DNA of 37,593 bases, from positions 1-37,593 of the forward strand of contig JACJNV010000103.1 of the NCBI GenBank assembly GCA_014695175.1, in the 5' to 3' direction. Positions 17,469 to 27,397 of this stretch are shown here, in pieces; position 1 is the first letter of the stretch; every line of letters begins with the position of its first letter. The notes beneath the pieces are model-generated. The model saw only the letters and a list, made by a program, of their open reading frames with translations. It had not been told where the DNA came from and ran no database searches. The translations under genes were made by a program, and so were the position numbers. Source of the DNA: Microcoleus sp. FACHB-DQ6 (GTDB lineage Bacteria > Cyanobacteriota > Cyanobacteriia > Cyanobacteriales > Microcoleaceae).

Positions 17469-17520
17469 TCAGTAGCTAGTAGTCATTAGTCATTAGTCAT
17501 TAGTCATTAGTCAGTAGTCA
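17452..17520. repeat. STRR-type heptamer array (AGTCATT/AGTCAGT)n
   Basis: About nine heptamer-like units (TAGTCAT and TAGTCAG variants) run without interruption across the junction of two convergent genes. The stop of the receiver-kinase (17466-17468) and the stop of the FAD oxidoreductase (17511-17513, minus) both lie inside the array. Related units recur at about 28254-28272 and at the end of the cyclase gene. Confidence 0.85.
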
Positions 17521-18710
17521 TCTATCCTTCTTCCTTCTGCGATAAATCGATGGGGAGATAAAAGCTCGATCGCCCTATCTTCTTCTCCCCCCGCCGCATT
17601 CGCAAATCGCTCAGCCAAAGCAGGTACAATCACCAAAGGATTGCTGAGACCAGAAAAAACGTGCAATCCAGGGCGATCGGCAATCGGCCCCACTACAGGC
17701 AAATTATCAGCGCTAAATGCCACAATACACTCGTGCCCAGTTGCCGGTAAACCTGCCAAATCGGGCAAAACCTTGCCAATTCCTGCACGAATTGCCGTTT
17801 CGCTGGTTTCGCGATCGACTTTAGCATTCAAATCGCTCAAAGTGCGCGACAATTGCCCGATCCGCACACTCCCATCCTTAAACCCAATTGCACCCGAATC
17901 TAAAATCGGTGGCTGTAACTCTTTACCCGGTTCATCCCAAAGAAAATCCACCTCAATTCTACTCGATTCAGCTTCCAATTCAAAACGTTTTAATACCGCA
18001 GGCATCACCAAAGTCCTGAGTTTCAAATCCACAGGTGCAGTTTCCAAAATCTCCGTGCGAGTAAAATAAACTCCCACAGAAACACCAGCCGCCTTCAGCA
18101 AACTCCGACTCCAACCTCCAGCACAAACCACAGTATTTTCACAACGATAAATTCCCTGCGCCGTCTTGACTCCCGAAATCCGATTTCCCTCTTCTATAAA
18201 CCCAATTACTTCAGCAAATTCTATCGTTCCTCCCAACCGCAGAAACCCTTGACAATAAGCTTTATTTGTGGCTGTCGGCGAAATGTGACCGTGGCGCACA
18301 GTCAGAGCTCCGGCGATCGCACTTTTATTTAGCAAAGGTTCCAACTCGCCAGCTTCTGCAACACTCAAAAGCTGCGGAACAATCGCAAAATGCGCGTAAT
18401 TAGACGCCACTTTTTCGGCATCATTGCCCGCATCAATTGTCAGCAACAAATCCAACTCGCGAAACTCAGTATCCGCATCTAATTCCGCCGATAAATGGCG
18501 GTGGCGTTCGATACCTTCCCGACACAATTGCCGAGTTAAATCAGTCGTTCCCGACCAATAAGCCAAGCCGCCGTAACTAAAACGAGTAGCATTTTGCAGG
18601 GTAGCATCTCGTTCCAAAAGCAGCACAGCAAAACCTTTTTTTGCCAGTTCGTAACTCAGTGATGCACCCGTAATGCCACCGCCGACAACAATCCAATCGT
18701 AACTTTTCAT
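17511..18710 (-). CDS. FAD-dependent oxidoreductase, DAO family
   Basis: 399 residues starting MKSYDWIVVGGG. The N-terminal Rossmann motif is VVGGGITGASLSYELAKKG, with the ribose-binding Glu in LLLERD. A C-terminal FAD segment (SADNLPVVGPIADRPGLHVF, then GLSN) completes the D-amino-acid oxidase/glycine oxidase-like pattern. The protein should oxidise a small amine or amino acid with transfer of electrons to oxygen or a quinone; the substrate cannot be read from sequence. A longer frame to 18773 exists, but the extra residues look non-coding and 18710 begins exactly where family similarity does. The end (RRIDDY) is encoded by the heptamer array, so the native C-terminus has probably been replaced. 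It is convergent with the signalling operon. Confidence 0.93.
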   Translation of the reverse strand: MKSYDWIVVGGGITGASLSYELAKKGFAVLLLERDATLQNATRFSYGGLAYWSGTTDLTRQLCREGIERHRHLSAELDADTEFRELDLLLTIDAGNDAEKVASNYAHFAIVPQLLSVAEAGELEPLLNKSAIAGALTVRHGHISPTATNKAYCQGFLRLGGTIEFAEVIGFIEEGNRISGVKTAQGIYRCENTVVCAGGWSRSLLKAAGVSVGVYFTRTEILETAPVDLKLRTLVMPAVLKRFELEAESSRIEVDFLWDEPGKELQPPILDSGAIGFKDGSVRIGQLSRTLSDLNAKVDRETSETAIRAGIGKVLPDLAGLPATGHECIVAFSADNLPVVGPIADRPGLHVFSGLSNPLVIVPALAERFANAAGGEEDRAIELLSPHRFIAEGRRIDDY

Positions 18711-18778
18711 GGGAAACTCAAAGGGAAGGAAAATATCATGCTTAGATTTTAGCTTAGGTTTATTCGGAACCAATCGAA

Positions 18779-18801
18779 AAACCTCTACCTACAGGAAGAG
18801 G
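18779..18801 (-). promoter_or_regulatory. Small hairpin plus T-run in the FAD-gene leader
   Basis: Read on the minus strand, CCTCT ... AGAGG is followed by TTTTTC, about 70 bases before the FAD oxidoreductase start. It could be an attenuator or simply the terminator of an antisense transcript. The stem is only 5 bp, so support is weak. Confidence 0.25.
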
Positions 18802-18921
18802 CTGCCTGCGGTCGGCATAACTAAAAGTTCCACCCCTCGGGAGATGTTTGTGCAGGGAGATTTTTCGTTCAATAGTAGGAATTAGAGTCAGCAAAAAATT
18901 AGAAATACCAGAGAGGTTTTT

Positions 18922-19200
18922 ATGAGTATCGACAAACCAGGCAAAGATATGGAGCGCACGGTCAATCCGGGCGATCGCATTTCCGACGAACCGCAAACCC
19001 TCGAAGAAAAAGCCCAGCAACTGGCGGTAGACCACGTGCCAGACATCACGGGCGATGTTGTTACAGTTCCAACTTATGTGATGGTAGAAGAAGCCGATGG
19101 GGAAAAGAAAGCCCTGCACCACGTCAAAGACGCCGATGAAATTTCCGACGTAATTCGCCAGGCCCGCGTTGACGAAAATGGCGAGCGGATTTGGGATTAA
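18922..19200 (+). CDS. Small acidic conserved-looking protein, function unknown
   Basis: 92 residues, strongly acidic (ends ENGERIWD), with no signal peptide or membrane segment. A purine-rich GAGAGG ribosome-binding site lies 10 bases before the ATG. The middle (VPDITGDVVTVPTYVMVEE) has alternating hydrophobic residues typical of beta strands, followed by HHVKDADEISDVIRQARVD. A longer minus-strand frame overlaps it entirely, but its composition is aromatic-rich and unlike a protein, so the plus frame is preferred. It is followed after 50 bases by the DUF2231 gene in the same direction, so the two may be co-transcribed. I do not recognise the family; a cyanobacterial hypothetical is the best label. 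Confidence 0.75.
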   Translation: MSIDKPGKDMERTVNPGDRISDEPQTLEEKAQQLAVDHVPDITGDVVTVPTYVMVEEADGEKKALHHVKDADEISDVIRQARVDENGERIWD

Positions 19201-19250
19201 GTTCAATCGAATAAAAACGGCTTTGTTGTACAAAAGTTATCGTAGAAATC

Positions 19251-19790
19251 ATGGAAACAAATCCCAGAAATAGTACGCCCTATCCCAATCTTCCGCCGAT
19301 TCTCGAAAGTCTCGATACAGAGTATCGCGACGCCGGCATAACGAGTTCAGTTGCAATTGCAGGCCATCCGCTTCACCCCGTACTCGTACTGTTTCCGGTA
19401 GCCTTTTTAGTAGGAGCCGCCGGCACCGACATAGGTTATTGGCTGACAAGCGATCCGTTTTGGGCGAGAGCTTCGGTTTGGCTGATGGGTGTCGGTTTTG
19501 CTGCGGGGATTTTGGCCGCAATCACGGGCTTTTTAGATTTTTTCAAAGTTAAAAGAGTGCGCGAGCGCAGTGCCGGTTGGTTGCACATGGGCGGCAATGT
19601 GGCGGTTATGGTACTTACCCTGATTAACCTGGTGTTGCGACAAGGAAATCCGGCTGAGCCGATCGTATATACAGGTTTAGCAATATCGATCGTCGTTGCA
19701 GCTTTGCTGGGCATTACAGGCTGGTTCGGCGGCGAACTAAGTTTTCGCCATAAAATCGGCGTCATCGGCCCTACCAGTCATAATTCCTAG
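19251..19790 (+). CDS. DUF2231-family integral membrane protein
   Basis: 179 residues. After a 30-residue polar N-terminus comes the family hallmark GHPLHPVLVLFPVAFLVGA. Three further hydrophobic helices follow (around residues 75-98, 112-132 and 140-160), giving four transmembrane segments. Polar and His-containing turns (ERSAGWLHMGGN) match the DUF2231 pattern, in which conserved His residues suggest haem or metal binding, although the function is not established. It follows the small acidic gene by 50 bases. The C-terminus ends FRHKIGVIGPTSHNS. Confidence 0.9.
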   Translation: METNPRNSTPYPNLPPILESLDTEYRDAGITSSVAIAGHPLHPVLVLFPVAFLVGAAGTDIGYWLTSDPFWARASVWLMGVGFAAGILAAITGFLDFFKVKRVRERSAGWLHMGGNVAVMVLTLINLVLRQGNPAEPIVYTGLAISIVVAALLGITGWFGGELSFRHKIGVIGPTSHNS

Positions 19791-19801
19791 GTTTCTGACC
19801 A

Positions 19802-19864
19802 TTTGTAGTAGGGACTTCCGTCCCTCTTCATTTGACACTTTAGGACTAAAGTCTTGACTACAAA
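19802..19864. repeat. Dispersed inverted-repeat element with TTTGTAGT / ACTACAAA ends
   Basis: TTTGTAGT (19802-19809) and ACTACAAA (19857-19864) are terminal inverted repeats. They enclose GGGACTTCCGTCCC and TAGGACTAAAGTCTT, the kind of inner palindromes seen in dispersed cyanobacterial repeats. The right end supplies the last codon and the TAG stop of cutA. Confidence 0.65.
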
Positions 19865-20178
19865 CTTAAAGATTTTCCCAGCCAATTGAGATAAGCATCG
19901 CTGCCAGCGATAATAGGAATAGCAATAATTTCGGGAACTTCATAGGAATGGAGTTCCTGAACTTTTGTTTTTAAAGCCTCAAATTTAGCCATATCAGTTT
20001 TAATCACCAACTGCCACTCTGACTCGGCATGAATCTCGCCTTGCCAAGTATAAATAGAGCGAATTGGCGACAAACTCACACAAGCAGCCACCTTGTGTTC
20101 AACTAAAGATTTAGCGAGATTCTCCGCCTCCGCCTCCGATGCCGCAGTTACCAGCACCACCCCAAAATTAACAGTCAT
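19858..20178 (-). CDS. cutA: CutA-like divalent cation tolerance protein
   Basis: 106 residues, the normal CutA length. Signature blocks are visible: VVLVTAASEAEAENLAKSLV at the N-terminus, then AACVSLSPIRSIYTWQGEI, ESEWQLVIKT, and LHSYEVPEIIAIPI near the C-terminus. The Cys in AACVSL is the conserved one. CutA proteins are small trimeric ferredoxin-like folds associated with copper and other metal tolerance, but the molecular role is unsettled. The gene stands alone on the minus strand. Its final Leu codon and TAG stop overlap the end of a dispersed repeat at 19802-19864, so the C-terminus may have been altered by that element. Confidence 0.96.
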   Translation of the reverse strand: MTVNFGVVLVTAASEAEAENLAKSLVEHKVAACVSLSPIRSIYTWQGEIHAESEWQLVIKTDMAKFEALKTKVQELHSYEVPEIIAIPIIAGSDAYLNWLGKSLSL

Positions 20179-20374
20179 AGCGATTTTAGATTTGAGATTA
20201 AAAAATTGATTTCAACAGAAAACCTTGAGCGTAATTCTTTGTAGCTACAGGGCAATGCCTTGTCAGGCGCGGATATCTACCACTTTTAATAATTCTAGTT
20301 ACCGGGTTTAATCGATCGTGTCGCATCTAAATTTTACAGTCAAGTTGGAGGAAATTATTGTGGGGAGTAGGGGT

Positions 20375-20393
20375 TGGGCGGGATGCCCGCCCA
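20375..20393. repeat. Short perfect palindrome between cutA and the pentapeptide gene
   Basis: TGGGCGGG and CCCGCCCA surround a 3-base ATG loop. No T-run lies in the right place for either neighbouring minus-strand gene, so this looks like a dispersed palindrome and not a terminator. The rest of 20179-20451 holds a GACAAGGCATTGCCC-type palindrome fragment near 20250 and no gene. Confidence 0.7.
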
Positions 20394-20451
20394 AAAATCC
20401 AATTCAGATACGCAATTACCAATTCCCCACTTCCAAATTCCCCCTTTCCCA

Positions 20452-21351
20452 TTATCCATTTTTAATTTCCGTAACTTCCCAAGAATTGACTCTGCCAGCC
20501 CCAGCTAAAGAAAAATAGCGCCTAGTAGATTCCGGCAAAATAGCTCCCGCCAACAAAGCATTATCTAAATTAGCTCCTATTAACGTCGCCTCGCTCAAAT
20601 CTGCTGACATCAAATCTGCTTGACACAGCTTTGCCCAATTCAGATTTGCCCCTCTCAAACAACTTCCCCTCAACTTAGCCCCGGTTAAGTTTGCACCCGC
20701 CAACTTCACCCCAGGCAACTGAGCCGCGCTGAAATTCGCCCCCGCCAAATTCGAGCCTTCCAAATTAGCTCCCATTAGTTTAGCTTCACTCACGTTGACA
20801 CCGCTCAAATCTGCACCGCAGAGATTCACCCCTGTCAACTGCGCTCGCCGCAAACTGACTCCGGTTAATTGAGCTCCAAAAAGTTTTGCACTATTGAGCT
20901 TTGCACCGTAAAGGTTGGCCCACTTAAAATTAGCTGCCGTCAGATTTGCGCCCAGCAAGTTAACTAATTGCAAGTCGGCGCTGCACAAATTGGCATTCCA
21001 CAACACAGCACCGCGCAGGTTGGCGCCAGTTAAAGTTGCGCCACTTAACTTTGCTCTCGGCAATTTTGCTTTTACCAAAAAAGCTCCACTCAAATTAGCT
21101 TTTGTCAAATCTGCACCTGAGAGTTGGGTTTCACCCATTTTGGCAAAACTCAGATTTGTTCTGTGCAGCAGTGCACCTTTGAGTGTTGCTTTGGTGAGAA
21201 ACGCCCTGCTGAGGTTCGCCCCGGAAAGATTAGCTCGCGAAAGGTTGACTCCGATTAAGATTGCTCCGCTGAGGTTTTTCCCGCTGAGGTCGGCTCCAGT
21301 AAAGTCTCTTTCTCCTTTTTCGTAATTGTTTAGCAGTTCACTAACTTCCAT
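20452..21351 (-). CDS. Pentapeptide-repeat protein
   Basis: 299 residues. From about residue 16 to 282 the sequence is an almost unbroken series of roughly 50 pentapeptides of the A(N/D)LXX kind (ADLSG, KNLSG, ANLSR, VNLLG, AKLFG), with Leu or occasional Phe at the centre. The family folds as a right-handed quadrilateral beta-helix. There is no signal peptide, membrane helix, kinase or other fused domain. The short N-terminus (MEVSELLNNYEKGERDF) is the usual cap seen in cyanobacterial members. A few units deviate (KLPRA, SLRRA), which is ordinary. The function is unknown for most members; gyrase protection is one established role but nothing here indicates it. Confidence 0.96.
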   Translation of the reverse strand: MEVSELLNNYEKGERDFTGADLSGKNLSGAILIGVNLSRANLSGANLSRAFLTKATLKGALLHRTNLSFAKMGETQLSGADLTKANLSGAFLVKAKLPRAKLSGATLTGANLRGAVLWNANLCSADLQLVNLLGANLTAANFKWANLYGAKLNSAKLFGAQLTGVSLRRAQLTGVNLCGADLSGVNVSEAKLMGANLEGSNLAGANFSAAQLPGVKLAGANLTGAKLRGSCLRGANLNWAKLCQADLMSADLSEATLIGANLDNALLAGAILPESTRRYFSLAGAGRVNSWEVTEIKNG

Positions 21352-21412
21352 AGGGCATCATACCTTCTATGATTGGGGGGTTTCGATCCAGAAATCTTTA
21401 CTGTTAAGGTTC

Positions 21413-21446
21413 TTTCAGAAAGGAAACTGTTTCAGAAAGGAAACTG
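21413..21446. repeat. Exact tandem duplication of 17 bp
   Basis: TTTCAGAAAGGAAACTG occurs twice back to back (21413-21429, 21430-21446) in the divergent-side leader of the pentapeptide gene. Nothing else of note lies in 21352-21604 apart from A/T-rich sequence. Confidence 0.95.
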
Positions 21447-21604
21447 TTTTAGCGTTTGCCTCAAACGGTATAAATTTCATTAACCTGACTTTCTGTTTAA
21501 AGGCAATCTCTTAATAAAGATTTTATCTCTTCCTCGCGGTACCGATCGCGCTTTCGGTATTTTTGAATTAAAAGTTAATGTTTGTTGACAGAGAAACTCC
21601 TGGC

Positions 21605-24133
21605 TTAAGGATCGACAGTAATTCGCAACTTCAGGCGCAGCGTGCCCTTGAACCCTGCAGGAGGTTGCCACGAACTCATGGCTCTCTTGAGAGTCTCTAC
21701 GGCGTCTGTTGCTTGCAGCGTTGAGGTTTTAGTGTCGTTAGCGAAGCCCTCGAAGAGGATCGCCACTCGGGCAACGCGGCCGTCTTGTACCGATAACTCC
21801 CACACCGTTTCACCGCTAACCCGCGCCGGGAGATTAACCGATTGCAGGTATTGAGTCAAAGCGGCGAGTGCCCCGGCATCCAACCCTTCGGCGCTAACTA
21901 CTTGAAGGCGAGAAGCCAAAGGCTTCTGGGGTTGCAACTCACCGTAACCGGGCTGCCGCGGCACAGGAGCTGGACTCACGGGTGCCGAGTTGCGATTCGA
22001 GGTAACGCTGCGAGTGCCGCCTCTAGTGGGCTCTGCCCCCTCCGACTGGAAAATACCTTCATAGCTGACACCCTGCGGCAATTCCACAGGCACTTGCACT
22101 CGACGACGAGTTCCATCTGCTTCGACTCGCACTTCTTCGCTCACAGCCACAAAAGCCGTGTATTCCGACAGCAAGCGATAAGTCAGAGCAGTATTAGTCA
22201 CAGCTTCCACCAGAGATTTAGTCTCACCACCAAACATTTGATTCATTAAATCTTTAATGCGCGATCGCCCCCAAAGTTGAGCTACCGCCGGATTGCCAAA
22301 ATCCGTAGCGCCTGCTGCGACTGAAGTTGACTCCCGCTGCCGCCCGCCGGATCGAGCAAAATTAACAGGTAAAACTTGCTCGTAAGCTTTGCCGCCCGCA
22401 AGAGTGCCGCGAATGCGAAGTTGGCCGTTAGTTTGATCGGTCTTTTTGCCAAACAAAACCAGCGGCCCACTCGCAAACAAGTCTGGGGGTGCGATCGGAT
22501 AAATCTGCGGTTTTTCCCCCATTCCTTCCCAACTAATTTGAATATTAGTCAATACCGGACTATTAATTTCACGAAAAAACTTTTCTGCCGCTTCTGCCGA
22601 CGGTTCATCTTGACGAATTACCTGAGAAGTGCCTCTTCCCACTTCCGCCAAACGGTTAATCAAAAACCGATTCACAGAACCGCCGACACCAAAACTATAA
22701 AGTCGATTTCCAGGTTTCAGACTCCGCTGAACCAGAGCCAGCACTTCATTTTCATTACCAATGTAACCGTCAGTAATTAATACAATACTCCGCAGCCTTC
22801 CCGTTGCCGCCCCCGGAAAATTCATCACTGTTTGAATGCCGTTAAGCAATTCACTGCCACCGTTAGCCTGCAACTTTTCGATATAATTAATTGCTTTTTG
22901 TCGATTTTCGGGAGTATTTGCTAAAGGAGTTGTTGAAAGCGCTGTCGCAGTATTGGCAAAATCAATAATAGTAAAAGTATCGTTGGGATTCAGCCCTTGA
23001 ATGAAGCGGCGCATCAACTCCTTAGATTTTGCCAGCGGTTCGCCCTGTTGAGAACCGGAAGTATCCATCAGAAACACGACATCTTTGGGTACAATTTCAT
23101 TAGTTTTGTAGTTTAATGCCGGAATCAAATAAGTAGCAAAATGACCGCCCCGCTTGTCCGATTGAGTCAAAATAGTTGCCCGAGTATTTTCGCCCGCGAC
23201 TCGATAGCGCAGAATTAAATCTTTATTGGGAATTGTGTCTGAATTGGCTAATTGGACTTGCACAATATTGCCGCTGCGGTCAGTTGTAATTTGATGGGAA
23301 GTAGAGCGGACATCGCCGATCGCAACTCCGGCATCTATTTCTACCGAAACAGCGATATTGTGACCCGATCGCGTTCCCGGAGGCAAAACAGGCGGGTTAA
23401 TGCGATCGGCACCAGAACTATAGCCCCCCCTTGCTAAGGGGGGGTTGGGGGGGATCGTATTTCCCGAAATATAGCGCGGCCCTACCACCATTGGAAACAC
23501 AAATTCGTAATCGCCGCCGGCAAACTTGAGACTTTCCGTGTAGCGAATCGTAACTTCAATTTTTTCTCCCGGTTTGATATTAGCGAGAGACTGAGTAAAA
23601 ATATTATCGCGTTCTTGTTCCAACAAACCCGCAGTCCGGCCTTGCTTTCTGGCTTGTTCGTAAATTTCCAAAGCTTCCTCGCGGAGTTTGATATCAGCTT
23701 TAATAGTTCGCGAGCCTATTTTAATTTCCATATCATCCACCGCCGCTTCGTCGGGCAAAGGAAATATATAAACAGCTTCTATAGATTCAGGAAAAGGATT
23801 TTCAAACTTCTGAACAACTTCGACGCGGGAGATATTGCCAGCTATTTTCGCTTTAACTTCAGTCTGCTTGAGAGGAAAGACTTGTTCTGAGGTCGTATTG
23901 GGAGTTTTGACGAACAAACCGCCGACTGGACAGCGAGTTTCGGGCGATCGCGACCCATTGCAATTAACATCGTTACTAGCGACGATTTTCGGCGACACAG
24001 ACGAATAATTTTCCCCAGGAGCTTTTGCCCGCGCCGTATTTGGAGCGAGCCACGCGCCACACTCGATGGCTGCGAGCAATGCGATACCAGCAGAAAGCAA
24101 CCGTTGAGGGGATAGAACGCAGACAAACTTCAT
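21605..24133 (-). CDS. VIT and VWA domain protein, exported
   Basis: 842 residues. A hydrophobic N-terminal signal (about 1-35, ending NTARA) indicates export. A VIT domain (about 68-215; FPLPDEAAVDDMEIKIG, RDNIFTQSLANIKPGE) and a VWA domain (about 350-520) follow. The VWA has the metal-site motif DTSGS (D357) and VLITDGYIG. The C-terminal region is less defined and ends LRLKLRITVDP. Inter-alpha-trypsin-inhibitor-like proteins of this kind probably act in envelope or extracellular adhesion; the partner is unknown. Between VIT and VWA, residues about 227-237 (IPPNPPLARGG) are encoded by a dispersed intergenic-type repeat that has inserted in frame. The gene is monocistronic; no clear ribosome-binding site. 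Confidence 0.94.
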   Translation of the reverse strand: MKFVCVLSPQRLLSAGIALLAAIECGAWLAPNTARAKAPGENYSSVSPKIVASNDVNCNGSRSPETRCPVGGLFVKTPNTTSEQVFPLKQTEVKAKIAGNISRVEVVQKFENPFPESIEAVYIFPLPDEAAVDDMEIKIGSRTIKADIKLREEALEIYEQARKQGRTAGLLEQERDNIFTQSLANIKPGEKIEVTIRYTESLKFAGGDYEFVFPMVVGPRYISGNTIPPNPPLARGGYSSGADRINPPVLPPGTRSGHNIAVSVEIDAGVAIGDVRSTSHQITTDRSGNIVQVQLANSDTIPNKDLILRYRVAGENTRATILTQSDKRGGHFATYLIPALNYKTNEIVPKDVVFLMDTSGSQQGEPLAKSKELMRRFIQGLNPNDTFTIIDFANTATALSTTPLANTPENRQKAINYIEKLQANGGSELLNGIQTVMNFPGAATGRLRSIVLITDGYIGNENEVLALVQRSLKPGNRLYSFGVGGSVNRFLINRLAEVGRGTSQVIRQDEPSAEAAEKFFREINSPVLTNIQISWEGMGEKPQIYPIAPPDLFASGPLVLFGKKTDQTNGQLRIRGTLAGGKAYEQVLPVNFARSGGRQRESTSVAAGATDFGNPAVAQLWGRSRIKDLMNQMFGGETKSLVEAVTNTALTYRLLSEYTAFVAVSEEVRVEADGTRRRVQVPVELPQGVSYEGIFQSEGAEPTRGGTRSVTSNRNSAPVSPAPVPRQPGYGELQPQKPLASRLQVVSAEGLDAGALAALTQYLQSVNLPARVSGETVWELSVQDGRVARVAILFEGFANDTKTSTLQATDAVETLKRAMSSWQPPAGFKGTLRLKLRITVDP
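23424..23456. repeat. Dispersed C-run/G-run palindrome inserted in the VIT-VWA gene
   Basis: CCCCCCCTT, GCT, AAGGGGGGG is a 9-bp perfect hairpin followed by TTGGGGGGGATC. This matches a repeat type normally found between cyanobacterial genes. Here it lies inside an ORF and is read without a frameshift as NPPLARGG. Confidence 0.8.
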
Positions 24134-24240
24134 AGCTGTTTTTTTTAGCAGACTTGAGGTGCTTTGTGTACCATGACTTTACGATTGCCGAAACGTTCCT
24201 GAGTTAGCTTTCTGGGAAAAATGACTGAGCGCGTAGGGCT

Positions 24241-24272
24241 GATTTTAGATTTTAGATTTTAGATTTTAGATT
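24241..24272. repeat. STRR heptamer array (ATTTTAG)n
   Basis: Four heptamer units run without interruption. They read GATTTTA on this strand, the complement of the TCTAAAA arrays at 27741, 31883 and 32139. It lies in the 24134-24476 gap, which otherwise holds only the possible gene remnant at 24270-24422. Confidence 0.9.
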
Positions 24273-24422
24273 GACTCGCCTAGGGGCGGACTGGGCGCTG
24301 GAACTTTTGTCGAAGCCATGATTGCTCAGGGCGACTGCTGTCGGCCGCTCGATCCGTATTTGGGTGAGGTCGGTTGGGGCGATCGTCCGCGAACCCAACC
24401 TATAAGATTGTATGATAGTTAA
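24270..24422 (+). pseudogene. Possible gene remnant, unidentified
   Basis: A 50-codon frame without a start codon opens directly after the heptamer array and ends at TAA (24420-24422). Its translation (SPRGGLGAGTFVEAMIA, then PLDPYLGEVGWGDRPRT) looks more protein-like than the surrounding spacer. The family is unknown and the opposite strand is also open, so support is weak. Confidence 0.25.
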
Positions 24423-24476
24423 ATAATTAAATAACTCTAACCTCAACCTCTCAAGCTCTAATAAATTGAAATTGCC

Positions 24477-25412
24477 ATGAATTTTATTAACCCCAAAACC
24501 GACTTTGCCTTTAAAAAAATCTTCGGCTCTGCTGAGAGTAAGGACATTTTGATTAGTTTCTTGAATGCCATGCTCTACGAAGCACAGCCAGTCATAGAAG
24601 ATTTAGAAATTATCGACCCCTATTTGGCTCCCAAAATCAAAGGAGTCAAAGATACTTACTTGGATGTCAAAGCTAAGATTGATGGGAACAAAACGGTAAT
24701 TATTGAAATGCAAGTATTGAATGTAGAGTCATTCGAGAAGCGGATTTTATACAATGCCACTAAAGCTTATTCGATGCAGCTAACCACAGGAAGCCGTTAC
24801 AGCTTGTTAAACCCTGTGATTGCTCTGACGATTACCGATTTTCAAATGTTTGAGCATCTGGAAACAGTGATTTCGCGCTTTGTTTTCAAAGAAAAAACTT
24901 TTTTAACAGATTATCTAGCTGAGGAATTTGAACTTGTGTTTGTTGAATTGCCAAAATTTGATAAGACCTTACAGGAGTTAGAAACGCTGACAGATAAGTG
25001 GATATATTTCATGAAAACTGCTCAAATTTTACGGTCGGTTCCCGAAGAGTTGGGAAATGTGCCGGAACTGCGACAGGCTTTTGCAATTGCGAATGAAGCG
25101 AATCTCGCTCCTGATGAATTGGAAGATTTAGAAAGGCGAGAAATTTTTATTCAAGACCAGCGCGGTGCAATTACCAAAGCTACCAGAATCGGGAGAGAAC
25201 AAGGCATCGAACAAGGTATCGAACAAGGCATCAAACAAGGAAAGTTGGAGTTAGTTGTGCGGCTGTTGGAGCGCCGTGTCGGCCCGTTGTCGTCGGAGAT
25301 TCAAACTCGCATCAGTCAGTTATCCGCTGAACAATTAGAGAATTTAGGAGAGGCCGTCTTAGAGTTGGCCAGTGTGTCAGATTTGACAGATCGGTTACAG
25401 AGATATTTTTGA
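24477..25412 (+). CDS. Rpn-like PD-(D/E)XK nuclease / putative transposase-family protein
   Basis: 311 residues. The N-terminus NPKTDFAFKKIFG is the hallmark of this nuclease family. The predicted catalytic set is D63 (TYLDVKAKIDG) with E77 and Q79 (VIIEMQ). The C-terminal 60 residues form a DUF4351-like helical region (LVVRLLERRVGPLSSEIQ, LSAEQLENLGEAVLEL). It is preceded by a short repeated linker (three and a half copies of EQGI/KQGI, residues about 241-256), typical of slippage-prone variation. Family members promote RecA-independent DNA recombination or act as defence/selfish nucleases. No terminal inverted repeats or target duplication were seen around it, so it is not an obvious mobile element. 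Confidence 0.93.
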   Translation: MNFINPKTDFAFKKIFGSAESKDILISFLNAMLYEAQPVIEDLEIIDPYLAPKIKGVKDTYLDVKAKIDGNKTVIIEMQVLNVESFEKRILYNATKAYSMQLTTGSRYSLLNPVIALTITDFQMFEHLETVISRFVFKEKTFLTDYLAEEFELVFVELPKFDKTLQELETLTDKWIYFMKTAQILRSVPEELGNVPELRQAFAIANEANLAPDELEDLERREIFIQDQRGAITKATRIGREQGIEQGIEQGIKQGKLELVVRLLERRVGPLSSEIQTRISQLSAEQLENLGEAVLELASVSDLTDRLQRYF

Positions 25413-25432
25413 GGAAGGGAAAAGAAGTCTTG

Positions 25433-25627
25433 GTGAAGGTGGTTTTCTCAAAAGATCGATCGCCCTTGACTGGTATCCGCGCAAAGCGAACTGATGAACA
25501 ATCAACAGTTTTGAAATTGGCCTACGAGCTTAAAACCCCTGCAAACCGCACGATCGAGGTCGTGGCCCACTCGTCGTATCCCCAGCCGTATTTGAGAAAT
25601 GGTCAAACACTGCTGGACAATTTTTGA
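25433..25627 (+). CDS. Possible small ORF downstream of the nuclease, unidentified
   Basis: A 64-codon frame from a GTG at 25433 (preceded by the purine-rich AGGAAGGGAAAAGAAG) reads VKVVFSKDRSPLTGIRAKRT and ends GQTLLDNF. The frame opens from the nuclease stop. The residues are plausible for protein, but there is no recognisable motif, the start is non-ATG and the length is short. It could equally be a gene fragment. Confidence 0.3.
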   Translation: MKVVFSKDRSPLTGIRAKRTDEQSTVLKLAYELKTPANRTIEVVAHSSYPQPYLRNGQTLLDNF

Positions 25628-25665
25628 TTTTAGCTCTTAGAGTTGAGTGTTACCTTCTTAAATGA

Positions 25666-27348
<1,683 letters not shown>

Positions 27349-27397
27349 TCTCATATCATGTTCGATCGATTAGTTCTGATATATTAGATGTCTGTAG

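Noticed and set aside
18760-19233. 157-residue minus-strand ORF over the small acidic gene
   Set aside because: Aromatic-rich, no ribosome-binding site, and it covers a better plus-strand gene with GAGAGG before its ATG.
20318-20518. 66-residue plus-strand ORF between cutA and the pentapeptide gene
   Set aside because: It spans a palindrome and Pro-rich spacer, overlaps the pentapeptide gene, and looks like random translation.
24477-25412. Intact insertion sequence around the Rpn-like gene
   Set aside because: No terminal inverted repeats or target-site duplication were found on either side.
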